Part shown: positions 7,893 to 16,712 of the stretch, piece by piece
Numbering within the stretch: the stretch's first letter is position 1
Layout of the letters: every line of letters starts with the position of its first letter
Source: Ruminiclostridium cellobioparum DSM 1351 = ATCC 15832
GTDB taxonomy: Bacteria; Bacillota; Clostridia; Acetivibrionales; DSM-1351
Assembly: GCF_000621505.1 (NCBI RefSeq)
Contig: NZ_KK211289.1
Location: 239,671 to 284,160 of the forward strand
Direction: 5' to 3'
DNA: 44,490 bases
Notes under the pieces: generated by a model
Databases searched by the model: none
Told to the model about the DNA's origin: nothing
What the model saw: the letters and a program-made list of their open reading frames with translations, nothing else
Program-made: the position numbers and the translations under genes

Positions 7893-8531
7893 TTATTGCT
7901 GTGACTCATCACAGTACAATTCATATATCAGCTTACCTTCTGTTATTGCAGCGTACACCTTACGGCGTTCATCCTCTCCAAGCACAAGCTCCATGTAAGC
8001 GGTCCTTGAATTGATACCTGTTATAGAATCAATTGAGTTCCCATTTTCATCAAGCATGTCGGTAACCATAACTTTTTTCAAAATTGTTTCTATTACCTGA
8101 CCTGTATCCTTTTTTAACCGGATATCAATGTATGAACCCTTTCGGATTAAATTTGCAAGTCTTTCCTCAACACTGGCAGGAAGAATAATTATTCTCTCAT
8201 CCTGCTCATACCAATTGTTTTTATCGAGCAGGTCATATCCTCTGAAGTAGTCACTTTTTGCTATTCTCCCTACAGTCTTTTTACCGATAACATTCCCAAT
8301 ATCAGTTTCCATTGCCTCACTAAGAGCGGATTTCTGAATCTGCTTTGTTCGTACATGTTTACTCTCAATGACCGTCCCCGGCTCTATGTCCGCTGCTGCG
8401 ATAACAGCGGGCACGTACTGCTCGGTATCCAGGGGATATTTCTTAAAAATATAGGCCAAAGCTACTGAACTCAGTATCAGAAATACCCCGATACAAATCA
8501 GCGTTGTTTTAATAATAATTCTTTTTCCCAT
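7893..8531 (-). CDS. cpaB: CpaB/RcpC-like SAF-domain pilus assembly protein
   Basis: 212 residues: an N-terminal membrane helix (about 6-27), a SAF domain (YVPAVIAAADIEPGTVIESKHVRTKQI, about 40-105), then a second beta-rich domain with DERIIILPASVEERLANLIRKGSYIDIRL, as in CpaB/FlgA-like proteins. CpaB is an envelope protein required for Tad pilus assembly. GGAGG lies 5 bases before ATG 8531; an in-frame ATG 33 bases upstream falls inside the leader hairpin. The leader 8529-8732 carries a repeated RNA-like element that can mask this ribosome binding site. Confidence 0.82.
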   Translation of the reverse strand: MGKRIIIKTTLICIGVFLILSSVALAYIFKKYPLDTEQYVPAVIAAADIEPGTVIESKHVRTKQIQKSALSEAMETDIGNVIGKKTVGRIAKSDYFRGYDLLDKNNWYEQDERIIILPASVEERLANLIRKGSYIDIRLKKDTGQVIETILKKVMVTDMLDENGNSIDSITGINSRTAYMELVLGEDERRKVYAAITEGKLIYELYCDESQQ

Positions 8532-8732
8532 ATTAACCTCCATGAGCCACATTTGTGGCCACAAAATGTAATGAAAACTTATATCCTTTATCGCAATGTG
8601 GCGAATAAAGGAGGTTAATTGGCCATGTGCGCTTTCAAAGTATTGCTAAAATACTTTGAATATTTCGCACGGCCATAAATCACAGGTTAGTTTTGGAAGA
8701 CGAACGCAAGTGAAGTCTTTCAAGCTAACCTG
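8529..8732 (-). promoter_or_regulatory. Structured leader RNA of cpaB (candidate cis-regulatory element)
   Basis: Reading the minus strand: stem GGTTAG/CTAACC (8725-8730 with 8685-8690) enclosing AAGAC/GTCTT; the conserved CTGTGATTTATGGCCG; a long hairpin whose arms GGCCGTGCG and CGCAC(AT)GGCC enclose CAAAGTATT/AATACTTTG; AATTAACCTCC, which is complementary to the cpaB ribosome binding site GGAGGTTAAT; a hairpin TCCTTTATTCGC/GCGATAAAGGA that would use part of that anti-RBS; and GCCACA-AA-TGTGGC directly before the RBS. The first part recurs before yviE (32064 to 31985). No known riboswitch class was recognised. Confidence 0.55.
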
Positions 8733-8733
8733 G

Positions 8734-10362
8734 TTACCCTCTGCCTTTTATTAATTGCTTTAATTTCATATGCGGCCTTGCTCCGGGAGGTTGAATGATT
8801 TCTGTGACAATGCAGGAAATAGCTTTTTCCAGCCTGTCCGAAAGCAACCTCCCGAATTTCAAGGGTTCTCCAAAGCCGCTGTACATCCATTCGAGGTATA
8901 TCCTCTGATCATACGGAACCTCAAATTTTCTTGAAAGAGAAATAAGTTTTTGTAAATGGTCTTCATTACCCTTGCTTTGAAAAATGCTTTGAAGAAGATC
9001 GTATGAACTTAATTCTCCCTTATAGAATTTGTTGATTATAAAAGATGCTCCTGAAATGAGGTCTGAAGCCATTACTTCGACATCAAGCCGCGCTCCGAGC
9101 CCTGATATGTTATACGGATTCATATCGCATACCAGAAAAATGTGATTTACGAAATGCTCAATCAACTTGAGAATTGAAAGCTCAGCATCAACAAAAATGG
9201 AGGAAAATTGAGTCTGAAGCTTCGAGAAGTGTTTATAAAGGATTAAAGGATCAGTATGATCATCAGGATACGTTTTTAACTTGGATTTCAGATTTCCAAG
9301 ATTGAGATAATACAGGTCTGCCGTAATCTTTACAGGTTCGGCAGAATCAGTGGTGCCCCTCACAGCCAGACTTTTCTCCAGTGTATGGTTCTCACTTAAA
9401 TCAACAATACATACAGGTTGTGAGCCCTTTGCCATAAACGCTGCCACAGCTGCTGTTATGGTGGATACTCCCGTACCTCCTGTGCCGGCAAAGGCAAAGA
9501 TTCTGGTAAGATAATAAGTACTTCGTTTATCATATACAATACCAGGCGGTTTATTGATATTATTCAGTCTCAAATCCTGTAATTCTTTCATCAACTGTTC
9601 TGCTCTTTGATATCTGAGCTCCGGACTGGACTGAATACATTTATGCAAAACCCTGAACAGCCCGGGTGACATATATTCTTTATATTCATCATTGTAATAG
9701 GATTGGATGGAGTTCAGAGGATTTATATCTGAGATCAGCTGTATAAGTGTTATTCCAAGTGAATATATATCTGTACCTGGGCTGACATAAGCCCCAAGAT
9801 ACTGTTCGGGAGCAGCATATCCCTTCGTACCGATAAAGATTGTCTCGGCAGGCAGTGTTTTGTCAGCCTCCGCATCGGTATCATCATTTTTTAAAAAGGA
9901 TGATACCCCAAAGTCTATCAGCTTCACAAAACCATCCTTCGTAAGAATAATATTATGGGGTTTCATATCTCCATATATTATTGGATCGGGCTTCTGTCCG
10001 TGCAGGTAAACCAGGACACTGCACAATTGAATCCCTAATTCTATTATTTTATTTTCTTCGAACTTTCCTTTACGTTCAAGTTCCTGAAGCAAACATACAC
10101 CTTCAATGTAATCTTCGATTATGTATATTTTAGCTTCGTCTTCATAAACATCACATATTCTGGGCAGAGCCGGGTGGTTTAAACGCTTTAGTATCTCGGG
10201 CTCAATGTAGCCGCTAACCGAGGTTTTCCGGTCCTTTGGTATCTCCTTGACGGCCCAGTAATTTCTCAGGTTTTTGTTTTCTGCCAGGAATACCTCACCA
10301 CAGCCGCCCTTACCCAGGGATTTTATGTATTTATATTTTTGAAAGAATAAATTGTCCTGCAT
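8734..10362 (-). CDS. Ser/Thr protein kinase fused to a degenerate CpaE/ParA-like domain
   Basis: 542 residues. Residues 10-265 are a Hanks-type kinase: glycine loop GKGGCGEVF (17-25), Lys39 in WAVKEI, catalytic YGDMKPHN (Asp132, Lys134, Asn137), DFG at 150-152, and GTKGYAAPEQY. A linker leads to a ParA/MinD/CpaE-like domain from about 287 (FAFAGTGGTGVSTITAAVAAF). In that P-loop both lysines of the deviant Walker A are replaced (Thr and Val), so ATP hydrolysis is doubtful. No membrane helix or PASTA repeats. It is the promoter-proximal gene of the tad cluster and probably a cytoplasmic regulator of pilus assembly (inference). Confidence 0.85.
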   Translation of the reverse strand: MQDNLFFQKYKYIKSLGKGGCGEVFLAENKNLRNYWAVKEIPKDRKTSVSGYIEPEILKRLNHPALPRICDVYEDEAKIYIIEDYIEGVCLLQELERKGKFEENKIIELGIQLCSVLVYLHGQKPDPIIYGDMKPHNIILTKDGFVKLIDFGVSSFLKNDDTDAEADKTLPAETIFIGTKGYAAPEQYLGAYVSPGTDIYSLGITLIQLISDINPLNSIQSYYNDEYKEYMSPGLFRVLHKCIQSSPELRYQRAEQLMKELQDLRLNNINKPPGIVYDKRSTYYLTRIFAFAGTGGTGVSTITAAVAAFMAKGSQPVCIVDLSENHTLEKSLAVRGTTDSAEPVKITADLYYLNLGNLKSKLKTYPDDHTDPLILYKHFSKLQTQFSSIFVDAELSILKLIEHFVNHIFLVCDMNPYNISGLGARLDVEVMASDLISGASFIINKFYKGELSSYDLLQSIFQSKGNEDHLQKLISLSRKFEVPYDQRIYLEWMYSGFGEPLKFGRLLSDRLEKAISCIVTEIIQPPGARPHMKLKQLIKGRG

Positions 10363-10676
10363 GATAGCTCCTCATAGAAAATAGCTGAAATGAAATCTTT
10401 GAACAAATATTGACTAAGCTTATTAGCAATATTACAGATATGAAAAACAAGAAAATCCGCTCAGTTTAATTAGTAATTACACTAAATTTTTAAAATTATA
10501 ATTCCCCATATTCTAAAAAATTTTGAAATTAATTTTCAAAGACTCTTGATTTGAATTTACAGGAAAATGATTTCATGTAAATGACTGTCAGTAATGTAAA
10601 TTATAAACCAATTTATTCCATAATGCAACATTTATTTTGTAATTTTTCAAATATTTTTCAAAAAAAGGTATAAATA
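10363..10676 (-). other. AT-rich intergenic region upstream of the kinase gene
   Basis: 314 bases without a gene. The only supportable element is a weak sigma-A candidate on the minus strand, TTGAAA (10534-10539), an 18-base gap and TAGAAT (10510-10515), about 150 bases before the kinase start. A small dyad TTAGT..ACTAA lies between it and the gene. Nothing else is recognised. Confidence 0.3.
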
Positions 10677-10682
10677 TTATAC
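10668..10682 (-). terminator. Weak AT-rich terminator after the PflX-type gene
   Basis: GTATAA-TAT-TTATAC hairpin overlapping the stop codon, followed on the minus strand by CTTTTTTTG. The stem is short and AT-rich, so efficiency is uncertain. Confidence 0.4.
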
Positions 10683-11567
10683 TCCTTCAAGATTAAAATC
10701 AGGAATGTACTGCGTGTCAGAGGATTGCCTTTCCTGGACGTAGCCTTCCTCCAGCCCCAGTTTATATAAGTGATCAACAACCCTTTCATATTCTCTTCTG
10801 GTAATGGGTCTGTTGATTTCAGGAAATTTTTCGGCAGCATAAAACGGTGTATACTGGCTCATTAAAGATACATACACACTTTTGGGAAGGTTCTCCTTGA
10901 TCCAATCCAGTATGCTAATACTTTCTTTTGTATGCCCGGGAAGAATGAGATGTCTGATGATCAAACCCTTGCGGATTATTCCGTTAGTGTTCAGAATTGG
11001 GCTTTCCACCTGCCTGAACATTTCGAGAATAGCTTTTTTACAGACCTCAGGGTAATCCTTAGCTCTGGAATACTTGAAAGAGGAAGCGTCAGTGGAATAT
11101 TTCATATCCGGAAGATAAACATCAACCAAACCTTCCATGGTTTGCAGTGTCTCAACGGTTTCATAGCCATTGGAATTATATACTACGGGAACCGTAAGGT
11201 CGTTGGCTTCTTTTAATGAAGTCAGGGCCTGCTTTATAGGGCTGGTATAATGAGACGGATTTACCAAATTGATATTATGTGCACCTGTATTTATGAGTTC
11301 TTTAATTATTTCCTGGAGCCGCTCAACAGTTACCACTTTTCCATAGTTGTCCTGGCTTATCCGGTAATTCTGACAGTATACGCATTTGAGGTTGCAGCCC
11401 GAGAAAAAAATAGTCCCTGAGCCTCTTATTCCGCTGATACATGGCTCTTCCCACATATGCAAAAATGCCCTTGCAACTTTTGGCTGTTCAGGCACTCCGC
11501 AATAGCCGGCAGCAGTTTTTCTTTCCATATTGCAATTTCTCGGGCATTGACTGCATAATTGATTCAT
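10677..11567 (-). CDS. Radical SAM protein, PflX-type (pyruvate formate-lyase activating enzyme-like)
   Basis: 296 residues. N-terminal CSQCPRNC followed by GYCGV is the cysteine-rich segment of COG1313 proteins; the radical SAM cluster motif CNLKCVYCQNY follows FFSGC, and VYNSNGYE and HLILPGHTKESISIL are family blocks. These enzymes are homologues of glycyl-radical activases but their substrates are mostly unknown. ATG 11567 has GGAGAAG upstream and is preferred to ATG 11588. It is monocistronic and divergent from the hydrolase-like gene. Confidence 0.85.
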   Translation of the reverse strand: MNQLCSQCPRNCNMERKTAAGYCGVPEQPKVARAFLHMWEEPCISGIRGSGTIFFSGCNLKCVYCQNYRISQDNYGKVVTVERLQEIIKELINTGAHNINLVNPSHYTSPIKQALTSLKEANDLTVPVVYNSNGYETVETLQTMEGLVDVYLPDMKYSTDASSFKYSRAKDYPEVCKKAILEMFRQVESPILNTNGIIRKGLIIRHLILPGHTKESISILDWIKENLPKSVYVSLMSQYTPFYAAEKFPEINRPITRREYERVVDHLYKLGLEEGYVQERQSSDTQYIPDFNLEGV

Positions 11568-11666
11568 ATGATCTTCTCCATTAAGCATATATTGCCAGTT
11601 TTATTGATATTGGCGCAACACATGGTCTTTAGACATTATCAATAAAATTACGTAAAATATACTGTA

Positions 11667-11695
11667 TTTACATTCCTAATAAATAAAAATATAAT
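11667..11695 (+). promoter_or_regulatory. Sigma-A promoter of the hydrolase-like gene
   Basis: TTTACA (11667-11672), a 17-base spacer and TATAAT (11690-11695), 50 bases before the ATG at 11745, which itself has GGAGG upstream. Near-consensus. Confidence 0.75.
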
Positions 11696-11744
11696 AAAAC
11701 TTGAATAAAGATTAGTCAATAGTAATTTCCGGAGGATTTGACCA

Positions 11745-12701
11745 ATGCAACTTAAGCCCGTTGCTTTCGCAGAAAGAAAGAGCGTATTACCCAAGAATAT
11801 TTTTCTCGCTATTTTATATATATTTGTACTTGTATGTCTGGCAATAGGTGTTATTTCCTTTTTGTCGGCCTGGAAAATAACCCACCCGGCAAAACTGAAT
11901 ACGCCGCAGATTTCTTCTAATATCGCACCTGATTATAAGAATGTAAGTTTTTACTGCAGTGAAACCAAGGAAAAAATCAACGGCTGGTTTTTCCCCTCCA
12001 TCGGCTCGAAAACCACAGTGCTTATGATTCATGACTATGGCCGTAACAGACTTCAGTTTGATGAGGAAACCTTTAAATTGATTACAAGATTTAACAATGA
12101 GGGCTTAAACGTGCTCACCATAGATTTAAGAGGGTCAGGCAACTCATCCGGTTCAATTTCCACTTTTGGGAAAAATGAAACTACCGATGTTTTGACTGCA
12201 ATTAAATATCTGAAGCAGCAGGATACCGAAAAGATAATCCTTATGGGTTTTTCAACCGGCGCCTCCTCCTGTCTGTCCGCCATTACCAAAACCCCGTACA
12301 GGGACAGTATTCTTGGCATTGTAGCAGACAGTCCCTACGCAAAGATTGATGACTACATAGATTTAGCAACAACAGAGGGCAGCTGGCTGCCTAAATACCC
12401 ATTCAAATATTCCATTGATTTTATTGTTAAGAAGCTGTCCAAGGTTAGCGATGATATGGACATAATCCCGCAGATCCCGGATATCATTCCCACACCCCTG
12501 CTTCTGATTGACGGTGCCCAAAAGGAATTAAACACTTCCTATAATTCAAAGCTGCTTTATGAGCTGTATTTCAGAAAAAGCCCTGTGCCGGTTCACTACT
12601 GGAACTCAGGGGCCAGGGAATATGGGCAAAGCTTTATAACGGCACCTGACAGGTATATGGAAACTGTGGTTGAGTTTATAAAGGAGTGCGTGGAGGCTTA
12701 G
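11745..12701 (+). CDS. Membrane-anchored alpha/beta-hydrolase-like protein
   Basis: 318 residues. One membrane helix at about 17-42 and then an extracytoplasmic hydrolase fold: TVLMIHDYGRNR (oxyanion region), VLTIDLRGSGNSSG, and the nucleophile elbow MGFSTGA with Ser170. It resembles membrane-bound YqkD/BAAT-like hydrolases. The usual acid (GEKD) reads GAQKEL and the usual C-terminal His position reads SGAREYGQSF, so the triad looks incomplete; the enzyme may be inactive or may use other residues. Single gene with its own promoter, between two minus-strand units. Substrate unknown. Confidence 0.75.
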   Translation: MQLKPVAFAERKSVLPKNIFLAILYIFVLVCLAIGVISFLSAWKITHPAKLNTPQISSNIAPDYKNVSFYCSETKEKINGWFFPSIGSKTTVLMIHDYGRNRLQFDEETFKLITRFNNEGLNVLTIDLRGSGNSSGSISTFGKNETTDVLTAIKYLKQQDTEKIILMGFSTGASSCLSAITKTPYRDSILGIVADSPYAKIDDYIDLATTEGSWLPKYPFKYSIDFIVKKLSKVSDDMDIIPQIPDIIPTPLLLIDGAQKELNTSYNSKLLYELYFRKSPVPVHYWNSGAREYGQSFITAPDRYMETVVEFIKECVEA

Positions 12702-12792
12702 GAATTATAACCCTTCCCGGGCCTCCTAAATACCGGGATATAATTCTTATTGCAGTATTGGCATCGTATTTTATGTCACAGTTTTGCTGCAG

Positions 12793-14025
12793 TCAGTTTA
12801 ACATACACCTGATAGAATTTATCTCGGGATCCTCCTGCAAAAACTCTTCAATATTGTCAAACTGTTTTTTTGCTTCGATTATATTCTTTTCATTAATCAA
12901 ATATCTGATATGCAACTTTTTAAATGAAACCCAGCCTTCAGCAAAATCGGCTGCCGCACAGCAAAATTCTCCCATAAAACAATATTCAGCAAGGCGGTCA
13001 TCTGAAACATCATCTATTTTCAGCAGCCATTGTGCAACACCCATAAACAATGCATGACGCATACGCTGCCTCTTTTCAGCTTCGTTTACCAATGCTCCAA
13101 AATTTTCTCTGGCCGCAAGCTGAGCTGTGTACGAACATGTAAGCATTTCATATAAATGACTTAGTTTTTCTGAATCGCCAATCTTAGCCTGCAGTAAGAC
13201 ATTTACAGTATCTTGCAATGCATTGAGATATACTATTAGTAAAAAATCCTCATTTTTTGGCGTTACTGCATTATGATACCTCAAATAATCCAGTGTAGCT
13301 TCATGCAATATCCTATCAGATTTTACACGTCCCGGGTGAAACTGATAGGATACTGACTTGTTTGAAATATAATATTTGTGAAGGGATTTTGCAAGAATAC
13401 CGATGCGTTTTGCACATTTAAAAGCCAACAAAGTATTATATGTGTCTCCTCCGTAAGCTGTCGGGAAATTAGAAACTTGTGACGAATCCTGTACTGTGCT
13501 ACGTAATGTAAATCCCTTATATAATTTACCCCAAAATGTTCTCATAAAAACATGATAATAAGCAAAATAATCTGAGAAAGTGCGATCATACAGAACCATA
13601 TCCAGCGGCAATATTCTTTGTCCTACCAATTTATTATTTTCAGCTACATCTAAAAAGTCGCTTCCACAAGCAGCTATATCAAGATTATTTTCCTGCATAA
13701 ATTGCAGCATATCAGCAAAAAAGGTAGGCTGATATTCATCATCCGCGTCAAGTGTACAGTAATAATCACTATCTTCAATATTATATGGTAAAAGCAGACA
13801 CTCTTCCGTCTCCATGTAAGCGCGGTTTACAGAGTTATAAAATGGCCTTATCCGGGAATCCAGCCTGGCATAATCCTCCACTATAGCACGGGTTCCATCT
13901 GTTGAACCATTATCGCATAGATAATAAATAAAATCACCATGTGTTTGCTCCAATACGCTTTTAATTGCCCTCCTAAGGGTTTTTTCAGCGTTATATGCGT
14001 ATGTTCTGATATATATTTTACCCAT
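12793..14025 (-). CDS. Family 2 glycosyltransferase with long C-terminal domain
   Basis: 410 residues. GT-A fold: IRTYAYNAEKTLRRAIKSVLEQTHGDF, CDNGSTDGT, and the metal/nucleotide motif TLDADDEYQ. Residues beyond about 230 form a mostly helical region of unknown role. GGGGAG precedes the ATG. It is the last gene of the glycan island, about 150 bases after the pyruvyl-transferase homologue. Donor and acceptor cannot be inferred. Confidence 0.82.
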   Translation of the reverse strand: MGKIYIRTYAYNAEKTLRRAIKSVLEQTHGDFIYYLCDNGSTDGTRAIVEDYARLDSRIRPFYNSVNRAYMETEECLLLPYNIEDSDYYCTLDADDEYQPTFFADMLQFMQENNLDIAACGSDFLDVAENNKLVGQRILPLDMVLYDRTFSDYFAYYHVFMRTFWGKLYKGFTLRSTVQDSSQVSNFPTAYGGDTYNTLLAFKCAKRIGILAKSLHKYYISNKSVSYQFHPGRVKSDRILHEATLDYLRYHNAVTPKNEDFLLIVYLNALQDTVNVLLQAKIGDSEKLSHLYEMLTCSYTAQLAARENFGALVNEAEKRQRMRHALFMGVAQWLLKIDDVSDDRLAEYCFMGEFCCAAADFAEGWVSFKKLHIRYLINEKNIIEAKKQFDNIEEFLQEDPEINSIRCMLN

Positions 14026-14176
14026 TTATTAGCTCCCCTTATTATTTTCAAGTGTTGAATGGTTCTTAGTAAAATCAGAAGGCCTTACACCATCGGTTGT
14101 CTGCTCTGCAACAGAAGTCTCTTTTTAAGCTGTGGCATATAAATGCCATTTTATTTTACTGAGACCTAATTTGATA

Positions 14177-15259
14177 TTAACTCAAAAATGTTAATACACG
14201 ATCATTCACTGTATTTCCAATATATTGCGGCATCTTACCGGTAAGCATTTTTTTAATTTGCTGTTCATTTGACATGAGCTTTTGAAATGTTTGCTTCAAG
14301 ACTTGCCCATCCAAAACAGCTTCGGTATTTATTACATAGTCGGACATACCTAAATCCGAGGCAATCCCGAACGCCTTAGAGGAATATCCGAGCGCCAGAG
14401 TCGGCACTGAGGATGAGTACGCTGCAATGGTTGCATGAGTCCGTGCAAATATGCCAAACCGAGCTCCGGAAATGATGGATTTATATTGTCCCGCCGAAAA
14501 CTTATCCGAAACCAAGATTATCCTTTTTGTATTTGCAGCCTTTATGAAAAGCTCCTTCAAAATCCCGAAATCATTATCTGTTTGTGCCAGAACGTGAGGT
14601 ACAAGTGCTATATTCAGGTTCGTTTCATCCAATAAAAAACAGATAAGCTCCTCAATTGCAAATTTTACTGCCGCATTTTTACGCAAAATCAACGGACTAA
14701 TATTAAGCGCCACATAATTTGATAAATCAAATTCTACCGGCTGGGGTTTCAGTGTAAACGCAATATCTGAAACCTTTATAACATTAGATAAACCACACCT
14801 GACCAATGCATCATATGTAATACATTCCCGTGCTGTAATAAGATGATGGGTGTTTAAAGCCTTCAGCATTTCTTCATCAATTGCTTCAGGATCAATGGAA
14901 CAGCTCCACAAGATACTGGCCGCGCCTTGCTCCAATGCCTTATAATGTATCATGGAATACCTTTGCCAGTTCCTATAGCAGTAGTTATCTCCCCCTATAT
15001 GAATACATACGGTATCAGGAGCAATACATTTGAGCGTTCCGGCATAAATCTGCTCATTCGTATCGCCTTCCATATTGCGTTCAACAAATTCGTCGGCGTC
15101 AATGGAAAATTTCCTGTCCTGATCGGGAAAATGAGTTGAAAGAGTGATTCTGCAGCCAGGTGAGTACTGCCGGAGCAATGCGATTGTCGTACAAACCAGC
15201 GCTTCCGCACCATGGTTAAACGAACCGCCATGTCCGTATATCAAATAGTGCCGATTCAA
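14177..15259 (-). CDS. Polysaccharide pyruvyl transferase family protein
   Basis: 360 residues. HGGSFNHGAEALVCTT near the N-terminus, IHIGGDNY, and C-terminal FARTHATIAAYSSSVPTLALGYSSKAFGIASDLG match the PF04230 (CsaB/WcaK) fold. Members add pyruvate ketals to, or otherwise act on, surface glycans; the activity here is unproven. The start is TTG 15259, with GGAGG 10 bases upstream and the tyrosine-rich family start right after; no better ATG exists. It starts 15 bases after the AlkP-like gene. Confidence 0.8.
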   Translation of the reverse strand: MNRHYLIYGHGGSFNHGAEALVCTTIALLRQYSPGCRITLSTHFPDQDRKFSIDADEFVERNMEGDTNEQIYAGTLKCIAPDTVCIHIGGDNYCYRNWQRYSMIHYKALEQGAASILWSCSIDPEAIDEEMLKALNTHHLITARECITYDALVRCGLSNVIKVSDIAFTLKPQPVEFDLSNYVALNISPLILRKNAAVKFAIEELICFLLDETNLNIALVPHVLAQTDNDFGILKELFIKAANTKRIILVSDKFSAGQYKSIISGARFGIFARTHATIAAYSSSVPTLALGYSSKAFGIASDLGMSDYVINTEAVLDGQVLKQTFQKLMSNEQQIKKMLTGKMPQYIGNTVNDRVLTFLS

Positions 15260-15274
15260 AGCTAGGTTACCTCC

Positions 15275-16711
15275 TCAAAAAATCCGTGTATGGTACATTT
15301 GTTTATTGACATCATCATAATATCCGCAGTATACCTCATCATAATCGCTCATTTTAAAATTATCAAACGGCACAAAACCGGCAACCCGTGGATTCCCCAG
15401 AAAAATCTCCTCATATTTGGCTATGCCAATCACTGTAATATCGGCGAAACGGTTGGCAATATACAACTCGTTTATCACAATATCCGTTATACTTACAGAG
15501 TGAGTCTGCAAAAGCCCTATTGATTTTCGCTTGATAGCATTTGGTTTATATAATTTCTCTTCGTTGATAACCTCTTTATCAAATACATCCATCACGAAGC
15601 CGAATCTGCACTCAGGAATTTGAATATCAAACATTTCCAGAAGAGTCGGATAGATATCTACTGTTCTCATTCCTGATATTGAAGCAGGGCGGATGCCTTT
15701 TCCGGCAGCGATGAAAGTACCTTTCAGAGCGTGAGCGGTAAACAGCAAGGCTCCATTATGTGCCTCAAAAGCAATATACCCGTTTTGAAGCCACAAAACA
15801 TCATCACGGGCTGCAAATGCCTCCTTTTGAACTGCTTTATCAGAGCATGGAATTAAATCCTTGAAATTCTGCTGCCCATGGTCTGATAAGAAGATGGAAA
15901 TTTCAGGCTTCAGAGCATCAATCAATTCCCCCATAGTCTCATCCAGCATTTGATAAGCTGACAGCAGCACAGGATTATTGTCACAACACATGCTGCAGTG
16001 TGCAATAAGGTCGGTAGTAGGAGTAAATAAATATAACACGTCAACCGGATGTTCAGCTTGAGTACGCATAATAGCAGTGCTCCAGTAGTCTAATTCCGCT
16101 TTAAAATTGGGCAGCGCATCCTGAAAACAATATTTTGAAACTGCTTCTTCGGCTAAACTTGGATTCCTTTTTAACTCTTCAAAGCTATACCCTTGCTGTG
16201 CAAGAGTTTTAGGGTACAAACGTGGGGGCGGCTCTCCATTAAGGCAGTAAGCCACAGAAATATCTTTAGTACAAAACTGAATATGCCGAGGTGCTTCGCG
16301 ATTATGAATAGGTGTATTAATAGTCTCATATCCAACAGCCACTGTATAACCATTGATCGGCACAGGCGAATCACAGGCAACTGCCGCCCACAACCCGACA
16401 CTCAGCCCATATTCATTTAAAACTTCCCAAAATGGCTGCAGTTCATCAAAATCATTCATAACGGGTTGACGGATCTCTCCACGTACGTTTGAAGTATTTA
16501 TTTGGTGCTCTCCAGGTTCAAATCCGGTATAAATTGAAGCCCAATTTTGTTCAGACGAATATGAACCGTAGTATCCCTTTTGCACATAAGCAGAATAAGC
16601 TGATGATACACCTTGTTCTATTAACCGGTTGAATGTAGGAAATAATTCTTTGTTTTTTAAAATTATATTTGGTTCAACCGAATCAGCCGCCACAATAAGT
16701 GCTTTCAGCAT
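15275..16711 (-). CDS. Alkaline-phosphatase-superfamily phosphodiesterase/phosphotransferase-like protein
   Basis: 478 residues. Superfamily marks: YSSEQNWASIYTGFEPGEHQI (nucleophile region and metal ligands), FTPTTDLIAHCSM (T-D-x-x-x-H ligand pattern), IFLSDHGQQNF, and HALKGTFIAAGKGI with TVDIYPTLLEMF near the end, as in type I phosphodiesterase/nucleotide pyrophosphatases. No signal peptide or membrane helix, so cytoplasmic. The ATG at 16711 follows GGGAGG and lies 1 base after the upstream stop. In a glycan cluster it could move or trim a phosphate-linked group (inference). Confidence 0.75.
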   Translation of the reverse strand: MLKALIVAADSVEPNIILKNKELFPTFNRLIEQGVSSAYSAYVQKGYYGSYSSEQNWASIYTGFEPGEHQINTSNVRGEIRQPVMNDFDELQPFWEVLNEYGLSVGLWAAVACDSPVPINGYTVAVGYETINTPIHNREAPRHIQFCTKDISVAYCLNGEPPPRLYPKTLAQQGYSFEELKRNPSLAEEAVSKYCFQDALPNFKAELDYWSTAIMRTQAEHPVDVLYLFTPTTDLIAHCSMCCDNNPVLLSAYQMLDETMGELIDALKPEISIFLSDHGQQNFKDLIPCSDKAVQKEAFAARDDVLWLQNGYIAFEAHNGALLFTAHALKGTFIAAGKGIRPASISGMRTVDIYPTLLEMFDIQIPECRFGFVMDVFDKEVINEEKLYKPNAIKRKSIGLLQTHSVSITDIVINELYIANRFADITVIGIAKYEEIFLGNPRVAGFVPFDNFKMSDYDEVYCGYYDDVNKQMYHTRIF

Positions 16712-16712
16712 A

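Noticed and set aside
12692-12726. GGAGGC/GCCTCC inverted repeat at the end of the hydrolase gene
   Set aside because: Only a 6-base-pair outer stem with a long loop and no T-run on either strand, so not supported as a terminator.
14133-14150. TGGCAT/ATGCCA hairpin followed by TTTTATTTTA on the plus strand
   Set aside because: No plus-strand gene ends here; on the minus strand, where the genes run, the T-run is absent. Short stem, probably chance.
15438-15446. GCCGATAT on the minus strand, like a sigma-28 -10
   Set aside because: No TAAA at the required distance and it lies inside the AlkP-like coding region.
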